From an uncultured delta proteobacterium (GTDB taxonomy: Bacteria > Myxococcota_A > Polyangia > Polyangiales > Ga0077539): DNA of 11,069 bases. The stretch spans positions 1-11,069 of the forward strand of contig CAIOSS010001056.1 in the NCBI GenBank assembly GCA_903860995.1, in the 5' to 3' direction. The translations under genes and the position numbers were made by a program. How positions within the stretch are numbered: position 1 is the first letter of the stretch; every line of letters starts with the position of its first letter. The notes below the pieces were generated by a model. It saw nothing but the letters and a program-made list of their open reading frames with translations, was not told the origin of the DNA and did no database searches. Below are positions 1-7,161 of the stretch, in pieces.

Positions 1-2067
1 CCCGGCAGCGCCACGGTCGTCCGCCGCGAGGACATCGTGCAGCTCGCCCCGCAGAGCGGCGGCGACGTCCTGCGCACGGTGCCCGGCCTCAACGTCATCG
101 GCGAAGACCCGATGGGCCTGCGGCTCAACATCTCCATCCGCGGCCTCGACCCCAACCGCAGCCGCAAGGTGCTCGTCCTCGAGGACGGGATGCCCGTCTC
201 GCTCAACCCCTACGGCTCCCCCGAGCTCTACTACACCCCGCCCATCGAGCGCATGGAGCGCGTCGAGGTGGTGCGCGGGAGCGGCCAGATTCTCTGGGGT
301 CCGCAGACCATCGGCGGGGTGATCAACTACATTACGCGCGACGCGCCGCGCCGCCCCACGGTGGGCGTCGACCTCCGCTACGGCACCTACGGCTACCTCC
401 TCGCGCAGGCCTTCGCGGGCGCCACGCACGGCCCCATCGGGTGGCGCCTCGACGTCATCCACCGCCGCTTCGAGGGGCCGCGCAACCTCGCCCTCAGCCT
501 CATGGACGTCGCGGGCCGGCTGCGCCTCCAGATCTCCCCCCGCTCGATCCTGCAGCTCAAGATCAACTACTACGACGAGTCCTCGGCGGCGACCTACCTG
601 GGCATCACCGGCCCGCAGTACGCCCTCGACCCGACCTTCAACCCCGCCAGCAACGACCACTTCCTCATCCGCCGCTACGCGTTCGCGCTCACGCACCAGT
701 TCATCGCGTCGCGCGCGGTGCTGGTGCGCACCAACGTGTACGCCTACCAGACCAACCGCGCGTGGCGCCGGCAGGAGTACGACCGCGCGGACACCGGCGC
801 GGAGTACGAGCGCGCGTGCGACCCGATGGGCCGCTGCGGCGCGCCCGGCGAGGCGGGCGTGGCGCCCACCAACGACGGCGGGAGCGTCTTCCTCCGGCGC
901 ACGGCGGCGACCAACAACCGCTCCTTCGACGTCTTCGGCATCGAGCCCCGGGTCACCTGGAACTGGTCCCGCGGGGTCGTCTCGGGCGAGCTCACGGCCC
1001 TCGCGCGCTTCCACTACGAGAGCGCCAATGACCAGCGCTTCATCTCGTCCTTCCCGACGGGGCGCGCGGGCACCTCCATCGCCGACGAGATCCGCAACGG
1101 CTACGCCCTGGCCGCGGCCGTGCAGCACCGCTTCGGCTTCGGAGAGCGCTTCTACGTCACCCCGGGCGTGCGCTTCGAGGGCTTCTGGAGCGACCGCCGG
1201 GTGACCCGCGCGCCCGTGGTCGACGCGATGGGCCAGACCACCATCCGCGACGTCGACATCTTCGGCAGCGCGTCCACCGCGGCGCTCATCCCGGGCCTCG
1301 GGCTGTCGTACAAGGTCAGCGCCCCGCTCACGCTCTTCACGGGCGTGCACCGCGGCTACGCGCCGCCCCGCACCCGCGACGCCGTCTCCCCCTCGGGCGC
1401 CAACCTCCAGCTCGACCCCGAGCTCTCCTGGAACACCGAGCTCGGCTTCCGCGCCCGCTTCGGCCGCTGGCTCAACGCCGAGGTCGCGGCCTTCCACATC
1501 GAGTTCGAGAACCAGATCATCCCCCCGAGCGAGGCCGGCGGCGCCGTCTCCGCCGGGGGCTTCAACACCGGCCACAGCCGGCACATGGGCGTCGAGTCGA
1601 GCGTCACCCTCGACCTCATCCCCCTGCTCCAGCGCCCCACGTCGACCTTCTCCCTCCCGCTGACGATCAACTACACCTGGCTCCCGGTGGCGGCCTTCGT
1701 GGGTGGCCTCTTCGACGCCAACCGGGTGCCCTACGCGCCCGAGCACATCCTCTACGCGCAGCTCCGCTTCGTGCACCGCATCGGGCTCTCCGCGCAGGTG
1801 AGCGTCTCCTACGTGGCCAGCCAGTTCGCCGACCAGCAGAACACCGTCGCCCAGTCCGTCGACGGCCTCGTGGGGCGCCTCCCCGGCTACGTCACCGTCG
1901 ACGCGCGCGTGGGCTACGCCGTGCGCTCCACCGGGGTCACCGTCTACCTCTCGGGCCGCAACCTCACCGACCAGATCTACATCGCCAACCGCGCCCCGCA
2001 GGGCATCCAGCCCGCCGGCTTCCGCCAGGTCTTCGCCGGCCTGGAATGGACCTGGCCGCGGTCATGA
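1..2067 (+). CDS. TonB-dependent outer-membrane receptor, FecA-like, 5'-truncated by window edge
   Basis: The frame is open from base 1 to the TGA at 2065-2067, giving 688 visible residues. The N-terminus (signal peptide, any signalling domain, TonB box) lies upstream; the GTG at 37 is inside the plug and is not the true start. Visible residues 1 to about 115 are the plug domain: the GSATVV start, an IRGLDPNR motif near residue 46, LEDGMPV, then VEVVRG, GPQTIGGVINYIT. This spacing matches the ferric dicitrate receptor (FecA) type. The rest is an amphipathic beta-barrel ending in a typical NLTDQIY...VFAGLEWTW C-terminal strand. Such proteins import a bound ligand, usually a ferric chelate, using TonB-ExbBD energy; the actual ligand cannot be read from sequence. 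A Cys pair (visible residues 273 and 279) sits in a probable surface loop. A delta-60 repeat lipoprotein follows in the same direction. Confidence 0.93.
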   Translation, partial: PGSATVVRREDIVQLAPQSGGDVLRTVPGLNVIGEDPMGLRLNISIRGLDPNRSRKVLVLEDGMPVSLNPYGSPELYYTPPIERMERVEVVRGSGQILWGPQTIGGVINYITRDAPRRPTVGVDLRYGTYGYLLAQAFAGATHGPIGWRLDVIHRRFEGPRNLALSLMDVAGRLRLQISPRSILQLKINYYDESSAATYLGITGPQYALDPTFNPASNDHFLIRRYAFALTHQFIASRAVLVRTNVYAYQTNRAWRRQEYDRADTGAEYERACDPMGRCGAPGEAGVAPTNDGGSVFLRRTAATNNRSFDVFGIEPRVTWNWSRGVVSGELTALARFHYESANDQRFISSFPTGRAGTSIADEIRNGYALAAAVQHRFGFGERFYVTPGVRFEGFWSDRRVTRAPVVDAMGQTTIRDVDIFGSASTAALIPGLGLSYKVSAPLTLFTGVHRGYAPPRTRDAVSPSGANLQLDPELSWNTELGFRARFGRWLNAEVAAFHIEFENQIIPPSEAGGAVSAGGFNTGHSRHMGVESSVTLDLIPLLQRPTSTFSLPLTINYTWLPVAAFVGGLFDANRVPYAPEHILYAQLRFVHRIGLSAQVSVSYVASQFADQQNTVAQSVDGLVGRLPGYVTVDARVGYAVRSTGVTVYLSGRNLTDQIYIANRAPQGIQPAGFRQVFAGLEWTWPRS

Positions 2068-2121
2068 TAGAAATGATTCTGGTATTCACAATTGAATGAA
2101 AGGCATGATAGGCAGTCGCCC
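2063..2121 (+). promoter_or_regulatory. AT-rich gap with direct repeat and palindrome, possible promoter/operator
   Basis: This gap between the receptor stop and the next ATG is conspicuously AT-rich compared with everything around it. CATGATAG occurs at 2063-2070 (overlapping the receptor stop codon) and again at 2104-2111, 41 bp apart, about four helical turns. Between them, ATTCA-CAAT-TGAAT (2084-2097) is a 5-bp inverted repeat. GATAGAAATGATT resembles part of a Fur box only loosely. A promoter or operator for the lipoprotein gene is possible; no convincing -35/-10 pair can be fixed by eye. Confidence 0.35.
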
Positions 2122-3579
2122 ATGAAAGCCCGACCCTCCCTTTCAGGCGTTCTTCTCCCTGTTTTTTCGCTCTCCCTGCTGCTCGCGGCGGGCTGCGATG
2201 ACAGTGAGCCTGCCGTCGCCGACGCGGCCGTGGCCGACTCGGGCGCCCCCGTGGACTCGGGCTCCCCCGTGGACTCGGGCAGCGCTGACGGCGGCGTCCC
2301 GGCGGCGCCGCGGGTGGTCGCGGTGTCGGCCACCGGGCACGACCGCTTCTTCGGCGTGACCTACGACGCCGCGGGCAACTTCTACGCGGTCGGCGTGGTG
2401 TCCAGCAGCAACGTCGCGGCGACGGCCGACTTCGAGACGGTGGTGGCGAAGTTCAGCGCCGCGGGGGTGCTCGACACGGGCTTCGGCACCGGCGGCTACG
2501 CGCGGCACAACCTCGCGGTGGGCCTCGGCGGCGAGGTGGCGCGCGGCATCGTGGTGCAGCCCACGGGCAACATCGTTGTCGCGGCGACCATCGAGCACGC
2601 CGGCGCGACCGACCCGCGCGACCGCGACGTCGCCCTGGTGCGCTTCAACGCCAACGGCACCCGCGACACGGCCTTCGGCACCGACGGCGTGGTCACGCTC
2701 GACCTGAGCGCGGGCGAGGTGGTCGGCACCGGCTACGTCGCCGACGTGGCCTGGGACCTCAGCGCCTACAGCGACGGCCGGCTGGTGGTGACCGGCGCGC
2801 AGAAGCGCACGGGCGGCACCGACACGGACTTCGCGGTGGTGCGGCTGAGCGCCGACGGCGTGCGCGACGCGGCCTTCGGCACCAACGGCGTGGCCACGGT
2901 GGACATCAACAACCGCAGCGCCAACCCGCGCACGGCGACGCTGCTCGCCGATGGCGGCATCGTGATGTCGGGCTACATGGACGACGGCGGCGTGGTGAAG
3001 CCGGTGCTCTTCAAGCTCACCTCCGCGGGGGTGCTCGACCCGAGCTTCGGCACGGCGGGGGTCTTCGCGCCGACGGTGCTCGCGGCCGCGACCGAGGCCT
3101 ACGGCGCGGTGCTCCAGGGGACGTCGTTCGTCACCGCGGGCTACGGCCGCAACAGCGCCAGCGAGAGCCTCGACTGGCTCTCGCTGCGGGTCTCCCCGAC
3201 CGGCGCGCTCGACACCACCTGGGGCACGGCGGGCGTGGCGCGGCTCGACCTCGCGATGTTCAACGACAACGCGCGGGCCCTCGTGGCGCTGCCCGACAAC
3301 CGCATGCTGCTGGTGGGCGGCGGCCGGCCGACGGCCAACAACGTCGACGGCATGCTCGCGATGCTCACCGCGACGGGCCAGGCCGACACCACCTTCGGGG
3401 CGCGGGGCATCCGCACCTACGACTTCGGCGGCGCGTCGGACTTCTTCTGGGGCGTCGCGCTCAACCCGGCGCGCACCCAGGCCGCCATCGTGGGCGCGCG
3501 CGCCGTCGCGACCCCCGCGGCCGACGCAGGCGTGAGCGCCGAGAACGACGACTCGGTGGTCTTCGTCCTGTCGCTCTGA
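2122..3579 (+). CDS. Lipoprotein with six delta-60 repeats
   Basis: I chose ATG 2122 (485 aa) over the upstream TTG at 2092 because it places a clean lipoprotein signal peptide at the N-terminus: a basic start (MKAR), a hydrophobic stretch, and the lipobox LAAGC with Cys25. An Asp/Ser/Gly/Ala-rich linker follows (about residues 26-65), containing a repeated PVDSGS unit. The rest carries six delta-60 type repeats with the core G-x-x-D-x-x-(F/W)-G, starting near residues 111, 174, 241, 298, 356 and 414, spaced 57-67 residues. These repeats are predicted to form a beta-propeller-like or solenoid extracellular domain; family members are mostly uncharacterised secreted proteins. Asp1-Asp2 after the Cys would favour inner-membrane retention under the E. 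coli rule, but that rule is unreliable outside enterobacteria. It may be co-transcribed with the receptor, yet the AT-rich gap allows an own promoter. No enzymatic motif was seen. Confidence 0.9.
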   Translation: MKARPSLSGVLLPVFSLSLLLAAGCDDSEPAVADAAVADSGAPVDSGSPVDSGSADGGVPAAPRVVAVSATGHDRFFGVTYDAAGNFYAVGVVSSSNVAATADFETVVAKFSAAGVLDTGFGTGGYARHNLAVGLGGEVARGIVVQPTGNIVVAATIEHAGATDPRDRDVALVRFNANGTRDTAFGTDGVVTLDLSAGEVVGTGYVADVAWDLSAYSDGRLVVTGAQKRTGGTDTDFAVVRLSADGVRDAAFGTNGVATVDINNRSANPRTATLLADGGIVMSGYMDDGGVVKPVLFKLTSAGVLDPSFGTAGVFAPTVLAAATEAYGAVLQGTSFVTAGYGRNSASESLDWLSLRVSPTGALDTTWGTAGVARLDLAMFNDNARALVALPDNRMLLVGGGRPTANNVDGMLAMLTATGQADTTFGARGIRTYDFGGASDFFWGVALNPARTQAAIVGARAVATPAADAGVSAENDDSVVFVLSL

Positions 3580-3600
3580 CCCCGCCCGCCGCCCTCGCGC
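3580..3600. other. 21-nt convergent gap without visible terminator
   Basis: The plus-strand lipoprotein gene and the minus-strand his operon end tail to tail only 21 bases apart. The gap is all C/G-rich with no hairpin and no T-run on either strand, so termination must be factor-dependent or occur inside the opposing gene, giving overlapping antisense 3' ends. Confidence 0.6.
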
Positions 3601-4269
3601 TCAGCCCCGCAGCCGGCTCCACAGGAAGACGGCCGCGGCGCCCAGCAGCGCCGTCGACAGCCCCAGCACCACCAGCGCCTGCATCGTGCTCGGGCCCTTC
3701 TTTTTCGCGGGGCGGTCCCAGTCGTCGCGCACGGCGGCGTCGGGCACCGTGGCGTCGGCGCGCTCGCTCGGGGCCTCGCCCTGCTCGTCGAGCCCGTGGG
3801 TGAGCTTCTCGTCCGCGTCCGCCGCCGCCCCGGCCGTCTCCTCCGGGCGCGCGGGCCGGTGGTGCTCCCGCACCATGCGACCGAGCATCCGCTGCGCCGC
3901 CCCGCGGTTGAGCGGGACCAGCGCCGCCGCCAGCTCCGAGGCCAGCGCAGAGTGCGTGAGCACCGCCTCCGCGCGCAGCCGCGCGGTGAGATCCAGCACC
4001 GTCGGGGGCGCCGGCGAGAGCACGGTGTCCAGCAGCGCCGCGACCCCCTCCTGGGCCTCGCGGTCGTCCACGGCCGGGGAGCACAGCTCGTTGATGTGCA
4101 CCGCGCCGTGCTCGTCGACCTCGATGCCGCCCGCGTCGAGCACCACCCGGCGGTCCTTCATCGACTCCACCGCCTGGAGCACGATGAACAGCGCGCTCTC
4201 GGGCGTCATCGGCGCGCCGCGATGGGACATCGCCGACACCAGATCGTCCATCGCCACGGCGTCGCTCAT
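3601..4269 (-). CDS. Tail-anchored membrane protein with possible degenerate kinase C-lobe, his-operon-linked
   Basis: The 222-aa product is not a recognised histidine enzyme. Its ATG (4269-4267) overlaps the hisF stop in an ATGA, so it is probably translated by coupling to hisF. Residues 1 to about 135 are a helical, compact domain; 136-190 is a charged, Ala/Glu/Asp-rich linker; 196-217 is a single hydrophobic segment preceded by KKK, leaving only about five residues behind it. That is a tail-anchor topology with the N-terminal domain in the cytoplasm. Residues 22-60 can be laid against the kinase C-lobe (a PESAL helix, then VVLD...EVDEHGAVHI where kinases have the HRD...NVLVDEDG region), and 93-118 resembles the last kinase helices. 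The HRD Asp and DFG motif are absent, so catalysis would not be expected. This kinase relation is inference by eye; otherwise the gene is hypothetical. Confidence 0.8.
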   Translation of the reverse strand: MSDAVAMDDLVSAMSHRGAPMTPESALFIVLQAVESMKDRRVVLDAGGIEVDEHGAVHINELCSPAVDDREAQEGVAALLDTVLSPAPPTVLDLTARLRAEAVLTHSALASELAAALVPLNRGAAQRMLGRMVREHHRPARPEETAGAAADADEKLTHGLDEQGEAPSERADATVPDAAVRDDWDRPAKKKGPSTMQALVVLGLSTALLGAAAVFLWSRLRG

Positions 4270-5075
4270 CGGTCCTCCGGCGTGGCGTCGTCGCGCACGA
4301 CGACCCCGCGAGCGCGAAGGTAGTCCCGCGCCTGCCCGAGCGTGAAGTGACCGTCATGGAAGATCGTCGCCGCCAGCGCCGCGTCGGCCCCGCCGCCCCC
4401 CTCCGCGATGGGCAACACCCCCAGCGCGAGGTGCTCCAGCGACCCCACCCCGCCGCTCGCGATCACCGGGCACCCGACGGCCTCCACCACCGCCCGCACC
4501 AGCTCCAGGTCGTAGCCCAGCCCGGTGCCGTCGCGGTCCATGCTGGTCAGCAGGATCTCCCCCGCGCCGAGCCGGTCGACCTCGCGCACCCACGCCAGCG
4601 CGTCGAGCCCGGTGTCCACCCGGCCGCCGTGCGTGAACACCCCCCAGCCCGCGCCCGGGTCGTTCGGGTCGCGGCGCCGCGCGTCGATGGCCACCACCAG
4701 GGCCTGCCGCCCGTACGCGCCCGCCACCGCCTCGATGAGCCCGGGGTTGCTCACCGCCGAGCTGTTGACCGACACCTTGTCCGCCCCCGCCCGCAGGATG
4801 GCGTCGACGTCCTCGCGGGTGCGAACCCCGCCGCCCACCGTCAGCGGCACGAACACCTGGTCGGCCGTGCGCTCGACCACGTCCAGCAGGATGTCCCTCG
4901 CCTCGTGCGAGGCCGTGATGTCCAGGAAGGTGATCTCGTCGGCCCCGGCGCGGTCGTAGGCCCGGGCGCAGTCCACCGGGTCGCCCGCGTCGCGCAGCCC
5001 GACGAAGCGCACGCCCTTCACCACGCGGCCGTTCTTCACGTCGAGGCAGGGGATCAATCGCCGCGCGACCGTCAT
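4266..5075 (-). CDS. hisF: Imidazole glycerol phosphate synthase, cyclase subunit HisF
   Basis: HisF takes ammonia delivered by HisH and converts PRFAR to imidazole glycerol phosphate (IGP) plus AICAR, in the cytoplasm. The 269-aa product begins MTVARRLIPCLDVKNGRVVKG, the classic HisF start; the longer frame from TTG 5084 only adds three residues. The two catalytic aspartates are visible as Asp12 (CLDV) and Asp131 (AIDARR), equivalent to the family's Asp11 and Asp130. Phosphate-binding loops appear as TVGGGVR (79-85) and ASGGVGS (206-212), with DADKVSVN-type strand 98-104. The protein is slightly longer than the usual about 255 aa: a few extra residues near 221-229 (LPIAEGGGG) and a short charged C-terminal tail. 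A GGAG lies about 11 nt upstream of the ATG. It starts one base after the hisA stop (TGACATG) and overlaps the next gene by 4 nt. Confidence 0.97.
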   Translation of the reverse strand: MTVARRLIPCLDVKNGRVVKGVRFVGLRDAGDPVDCARAYDRAGADEITFLDITASHEARDILLDVVERTADQVFVPLTVGGGVRTREDVDAILRAGADKVSVNSSAVSNPGLIEAVAGAYGRQALVVAIDARRRDPNDPGAGWGVFTHGGRVDTGLDALAWVREVDRLGAGEILLTSMDRDGTGLGYDLELVRAVVEAVGCPVIASGGVGSLEHLALGVLPIAEGGGGADAALAATIFHDGHFTLGQARDYLRARGVVVRDDATPEDR

Positions 5076-5076
5076 G

Positions 5077-5802
5077 TCAAGCACCGCTCCCGATCGCCAG
5101 GGCCTCGCGCGCCGTGAACGCGCCCTCGTAGAGCGCGCGGCCCACCACCACCGCGCCGATGACCTCCCGCGCCGCGAGGGCCCGCAGGTGATCGAGCGAC
5201 CCGATGCCGCCGCTGGCGATCACCAGCGCGCCCGGCACCGCCCGCGCGAGGCGCTCGGTGGCCTCCACGTTGGGCCCCTCGCCGGTGCCGTCGCGGGCGA
5301 TGTCGGTGTACAGCACCGCGCGCGCGCCCCTGGACACACAGTCCTTCGCGAGGGTGAGGGCGTCCACCGTGGTGGCCTCGGTCCATCCCTTCGTGGCCAC
5401 CATGCCGTCGCGCGCGTCGACCGCCACGGTCACGTCCACCACGGCGCTGGCCTCGGTGACGAAGCCCGGGTCTTCCGCCGCGCGGGTGCCGATGATCACC
5501 CGCGACGCGCCCGCCTCGCGGTACGCGCGCACCTGCTCGATCGTCCGGATGCCGCCGCCCACCTGCACCCGCAGCGCCGCGCCGAAGCGCGAGAGCAGCG
5601 AGCCCACCAGCGCCGCCTGCGTGGCCCGGCCGTCGCGCGCGCCGTCGAGGTCGACGAGGTGCACCCAGGTCGCGCCGGCGTCGAGATAGCCCGCGACCAC
5701 CGCCGCCGGGTCGTCGCCGTACACCGTGACCTTGTCGTAGTCGCCGCGGTGCAGTCGCACCACGCGTCCGCCGAGGAGGTCCATCGCGGGGATGACGATC
5801 AC
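5077..5802 (-). CDS. hisA: ProFAR isomerase HisA
   Basis: HisA performs the Amadori rearrangement of ProFAR to PRFAR, giving the substrate of the HisH-HisF complex. I chose GTG 5802, which overlaps the hisH stop as GTGA and yields 241 aa, the normal family length; the frame stays open further upstream but that part is only hisH read in another frame. The (beta/alpha)8 barrel shows MIVIPAMDLLGGRVVRL at the start with catalytic Asp8, the phosphate loop QVGGGIRT (80-87), the second catalytic Asp129 (VAVDARDG), YTDIARDGT (165-173) and the C-terminal phosphate loop IASGGIGS (195-202). The internal two-fold repeat typical of HisA/HisF is evident. All catalytic residues expected for the family are present. 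It sits between hisH and hisF, one base before hisF, consistent with coupled synthesis of consecutive pathway steps. Confidence 0.97.
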   Translation of the reverse strand: MIVIPAMDLLGGRVVRLHRGDYDKVTVYGDDPAAVVAGYLDAGATWVHLVDLDGARDGRATQAALVGSLLSRFGAALRVQVGGGIRTIEQVRAYREAGASRVIIGTRAAEDPGFVTEASAVVDVTVAVDARDGMVATKGWTEATTVDALTLAKDCVSRGARAVLYTDIARDGTGEGPNVEATERLARAVPGALVIASGGIGSLDHLRALAAREVIGAVVVGRALYEGAFTAREALAIGSGA

Positions 5803-6473
5803 GGAAGCCCCCGCACGAAGGCCCGCAGCAGCCCGATGCCCGCCGCCTGCGACTTCTCCGGATGGAACTGCACCGCCCACAGCCTCCCCCGCGCCACCGC
5901 GCTCACGAAGCGCCCGCCGTGGTCGGTCTCCCCCGCCACGCACCCGAGCGACGGCTCCTCCGGGGCCACGAAATAGCTGTGCACGAAGTAGTACCAGTGC
6001 GCGCGGCCCAGCCACGCGGCCGCGCTGTCCTCCGTCGGGAGCACCTGGTTCCAGCCCATGTGGGGCACCTTGAGCCGGGCGCCCCTGGCGTCGGTCATCC
6101 CGTCGCGGAAGCGCCGCACCGAGCCACGGAACACCCCGAGCCCGTGCGCCCCGCCCGCCTCCTCGCTCGACTCGAAGAGCACCTGCAGCCCCAGGCAGAT
6201 GCCCAGGTACGGCCGATCGTCCGCGAGGTGCGCGCCCACGGCCTTCGCCAGCGCCCCGCCGTGTCGGTGCAGCGCCGTCGCGCAGTCCCCGAAGGCCCCC
6301 TGGCCGGGCATCACCAGGGCCGCCGCCTCGCGCAGCGCGCCCGGGTCGCTGGCGCAGCGCACCCGCTCCGGGGCCATTCCCTCGGCGACCAGGGCCGCGC
6401 GCAGGGCGCGCTCCACCGAGCGGAGGTTGCCGAGGCCCACGTCCACCACCACGATCGGCGCCTGGTCGCTCAC
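5799..6473 (-). CDS. hisH: Imidazole glycerol phosphate synthase, glutamine amidotransferase subunit HisH
   Basis: HisH hydrolyses glutamine and channels ammonia to HisF for the closure of the imidazole ring. The 224-aa class I glutaminase starts at GTG 6473, which overlaps the hisB stop as GTGA; AAGGGG about 11 nt upstream can serve as ribosome binding site. The strand IVVVDVGLGNLRSV at residues 7-20 is the usual HisH N-terminus. The oxyanion strand is MPGQGAF (55-61), the nucleophile is Cys93 in GICLGLQ, and the rest of the triad is His204 and Glu206 in FHPEKS. The interface motifs KVPHMGWN (135-142) and YFVHSY (162-167) are intact. Slightly longer than typical (about 200-215 aa), mainly from short insertions. 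No truncation. Its position directly before hisA and close to hisF fits stoichiometric assembly of the heterodimer. Confidence 0.97.
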   Translation of the reverse strand: MSDQAPIVVVDVGLGNLRSVERALRAALVAEGMAPERVRCASDPGALREAAALVMPGQGAFGDCATALHRHGGALAKAVGAHLADDRPYLGICLGLQVLFESSEEAGGAHGLGVFRGSVRRFRDGMTDARGARLKVPHMGWNQVLPTEDSAAAWLGRAHWYYFVHSYFVAPEEPSLGCVAGETDHGGRFVSAVARGRLWAVQFHPEKSQAAGIGLLRAFVRGLP

Positions 6474-7057
6474 TCCGTGAGGGTCCCCTTGGTCGACGGG
6501 AGGAGCGTTCCCTCGACGCGCACCGCGTCGCGCAGCGCCCGCGCGAGCGCCTTGAAGGAGCACTCCACGATGTGGTGGAGGTTGTCGCCCTCGATGCGCC
6601 GCACGTGCAGGTTGCACATCGCCCCGCGCGCGAAGCCCTCGAAGAACACCCCCGCGAGCTCGACGTCGAAGCTGCCGAGCTTCGCCTTCGGGAGCCCGAG
6701 CCGGTCGACGTAGTAGGTGCGCCCGGAGAGGTCGAGCGCCACCTGGCAGAGGGCCTCGTCCATGGGGAGCGTCGCCTCGCCGTAGCGGCGGATGCCCTTC
6801 CGGTCGCCGAGCGCCTGCTCGACGGCGCGGCCCAGAACGATGGCGAGGTCTTCGGTGGTGTGGTGGCCGTCGATCTCCACGTCGCCGGTGGCGCGCACCG
6901 TGAGGTCGAGGCCCCCGTGGCGGGCGAGCTGGTCGACCATGTGGCTGAGAAAAGGGATCGGCGTCTGGACGTCGGCGACCCCCTGCCCGTCGAGGTCGAG
7001 GGTCACCGTGATGGACGTCTCCCGCGTGGTGCGGGTGACCGTGGCCGTGCGTGTCAT
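6470..7057 (-). CDS. hisB: Imidazoleglycerol-phosphate dehydratase HisB (monofunctional)
   Basis: HisB dehydrates IGP to imidazole acetol phosphate, the step after HisHF. ATG 7057 gives 195 aa, the standard length of the stand-alone enzyme; the frame runs further upstream but the extra residues have no family counterpart. The metal-binding signatures are all visible: FLSHMVDQLARHGGLDL (36-52, His39 and His47), HHTTED (65-70), and HHIVECSFKALARAL (161-175). MDEALCQVALDLSGR (99-113) covers the other conserved active-site block. There is no fused histidinol-phosphate phosphatase domain as in E. coli HisB, so that activity must come from another gene. No good Shine-Dalgarno sequence precedes the ATG. 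It is the first gene of the minus-strand operon, divergent from the gene at 7162, so the operon promoter should lie in the intergenic stretch or just inside the neighbour. Confidence 0.97.
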   Translation of the reverse strand: MTRTATVTRTTRETSITVTLDLDGQGVADVQTPIPFLSHMVDQLARHGGLDLTVRATGDVEIDGHHTTEDLAIVLGRAVEQALGDRKGIRRYGEATLPMDEALCQVALDLSGRTYYVDRLGLPKAKLGSFDVELAGVFFEGFARGAMCNLHVRRIEGDNLHHIVECSFKALARALRDAVRVEGTLLPSTKGTLTE

Positions 7058-7161
7058 GGCAGGCGCCGCGTACCATGGGCCCCGCGCGGCGGGCAAACAA
7101 CGCCACGGGTATGCAGGGAGGGAGATGCGCCCCAAGGTCGTGCTACGCCTTCGGAAGTCCA
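7058..7161. promoter_or_regulatory. Divergent intergenic region between hisB and membrane-protein gene
   Basis: This 104-base stretch separates two divergent starts and must hold, or adjoin, the his operon promoter. On the minus strand TTGGGG (7135-7130), 16 bases, then CATACC is a weak -35/-10 candidate. On the plus strand a strong GGGAGGGAG (7116-7124) stands directly before an ATG at 7125, but that ATG is out of frame with the recognised gene. No attenuator-like run of His codons or T-box was seen. Confidence 0.35.

Noticed and set aside
441..1031. Plus-strand second frame inside the receptor gene
   Set aside because: Arg/Pro/Ala-rich shadow with no motif; the receptor frame is well supported through the whole interval.
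2066..2090. Fur box upstream of the lipoprotein gene
   Set aside because: The best alignment I could make matches the 19-bp consensus at only about half the positions, so it is mentioned as a possibility but not annotated as such.
3696..3712. A-rich run (minus strand GCGAAAAAGAAGGG) as a programmed frameshift site
   Set aside because: It has only five A before the first G, does not form an X-XXY-YYZ slippery heptamer in frame, and simply encodes the KKK before the membrane segment.
3461..4357. Minus-strand frame overlapping the tail-anchored protein gene, hisF and the delta-60 gene end
   Set aside because: Gly/Arg/Ala-rich without motifs, running through three supported genes in other frames.
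5799..7106. A single minus-strand frame that seems to join a hisB-region protein to HisH
   Set aside because: Only the HisH part has family motifs. The upstream part is HisB read in a wrong frame (Arg/Pro/Gly-rich), and HisB itself is intact in its own frame, so this is not a fusion.
7111..7130. Strong GGGAGGGAG before ATG 7125 as start of a different gene
   Set aside because: The frame from 7125 yields a His/Arg/Pro-rich shadow product; the membrane protein read from 7162 is in another frame and has a convincing hydrophobic start.
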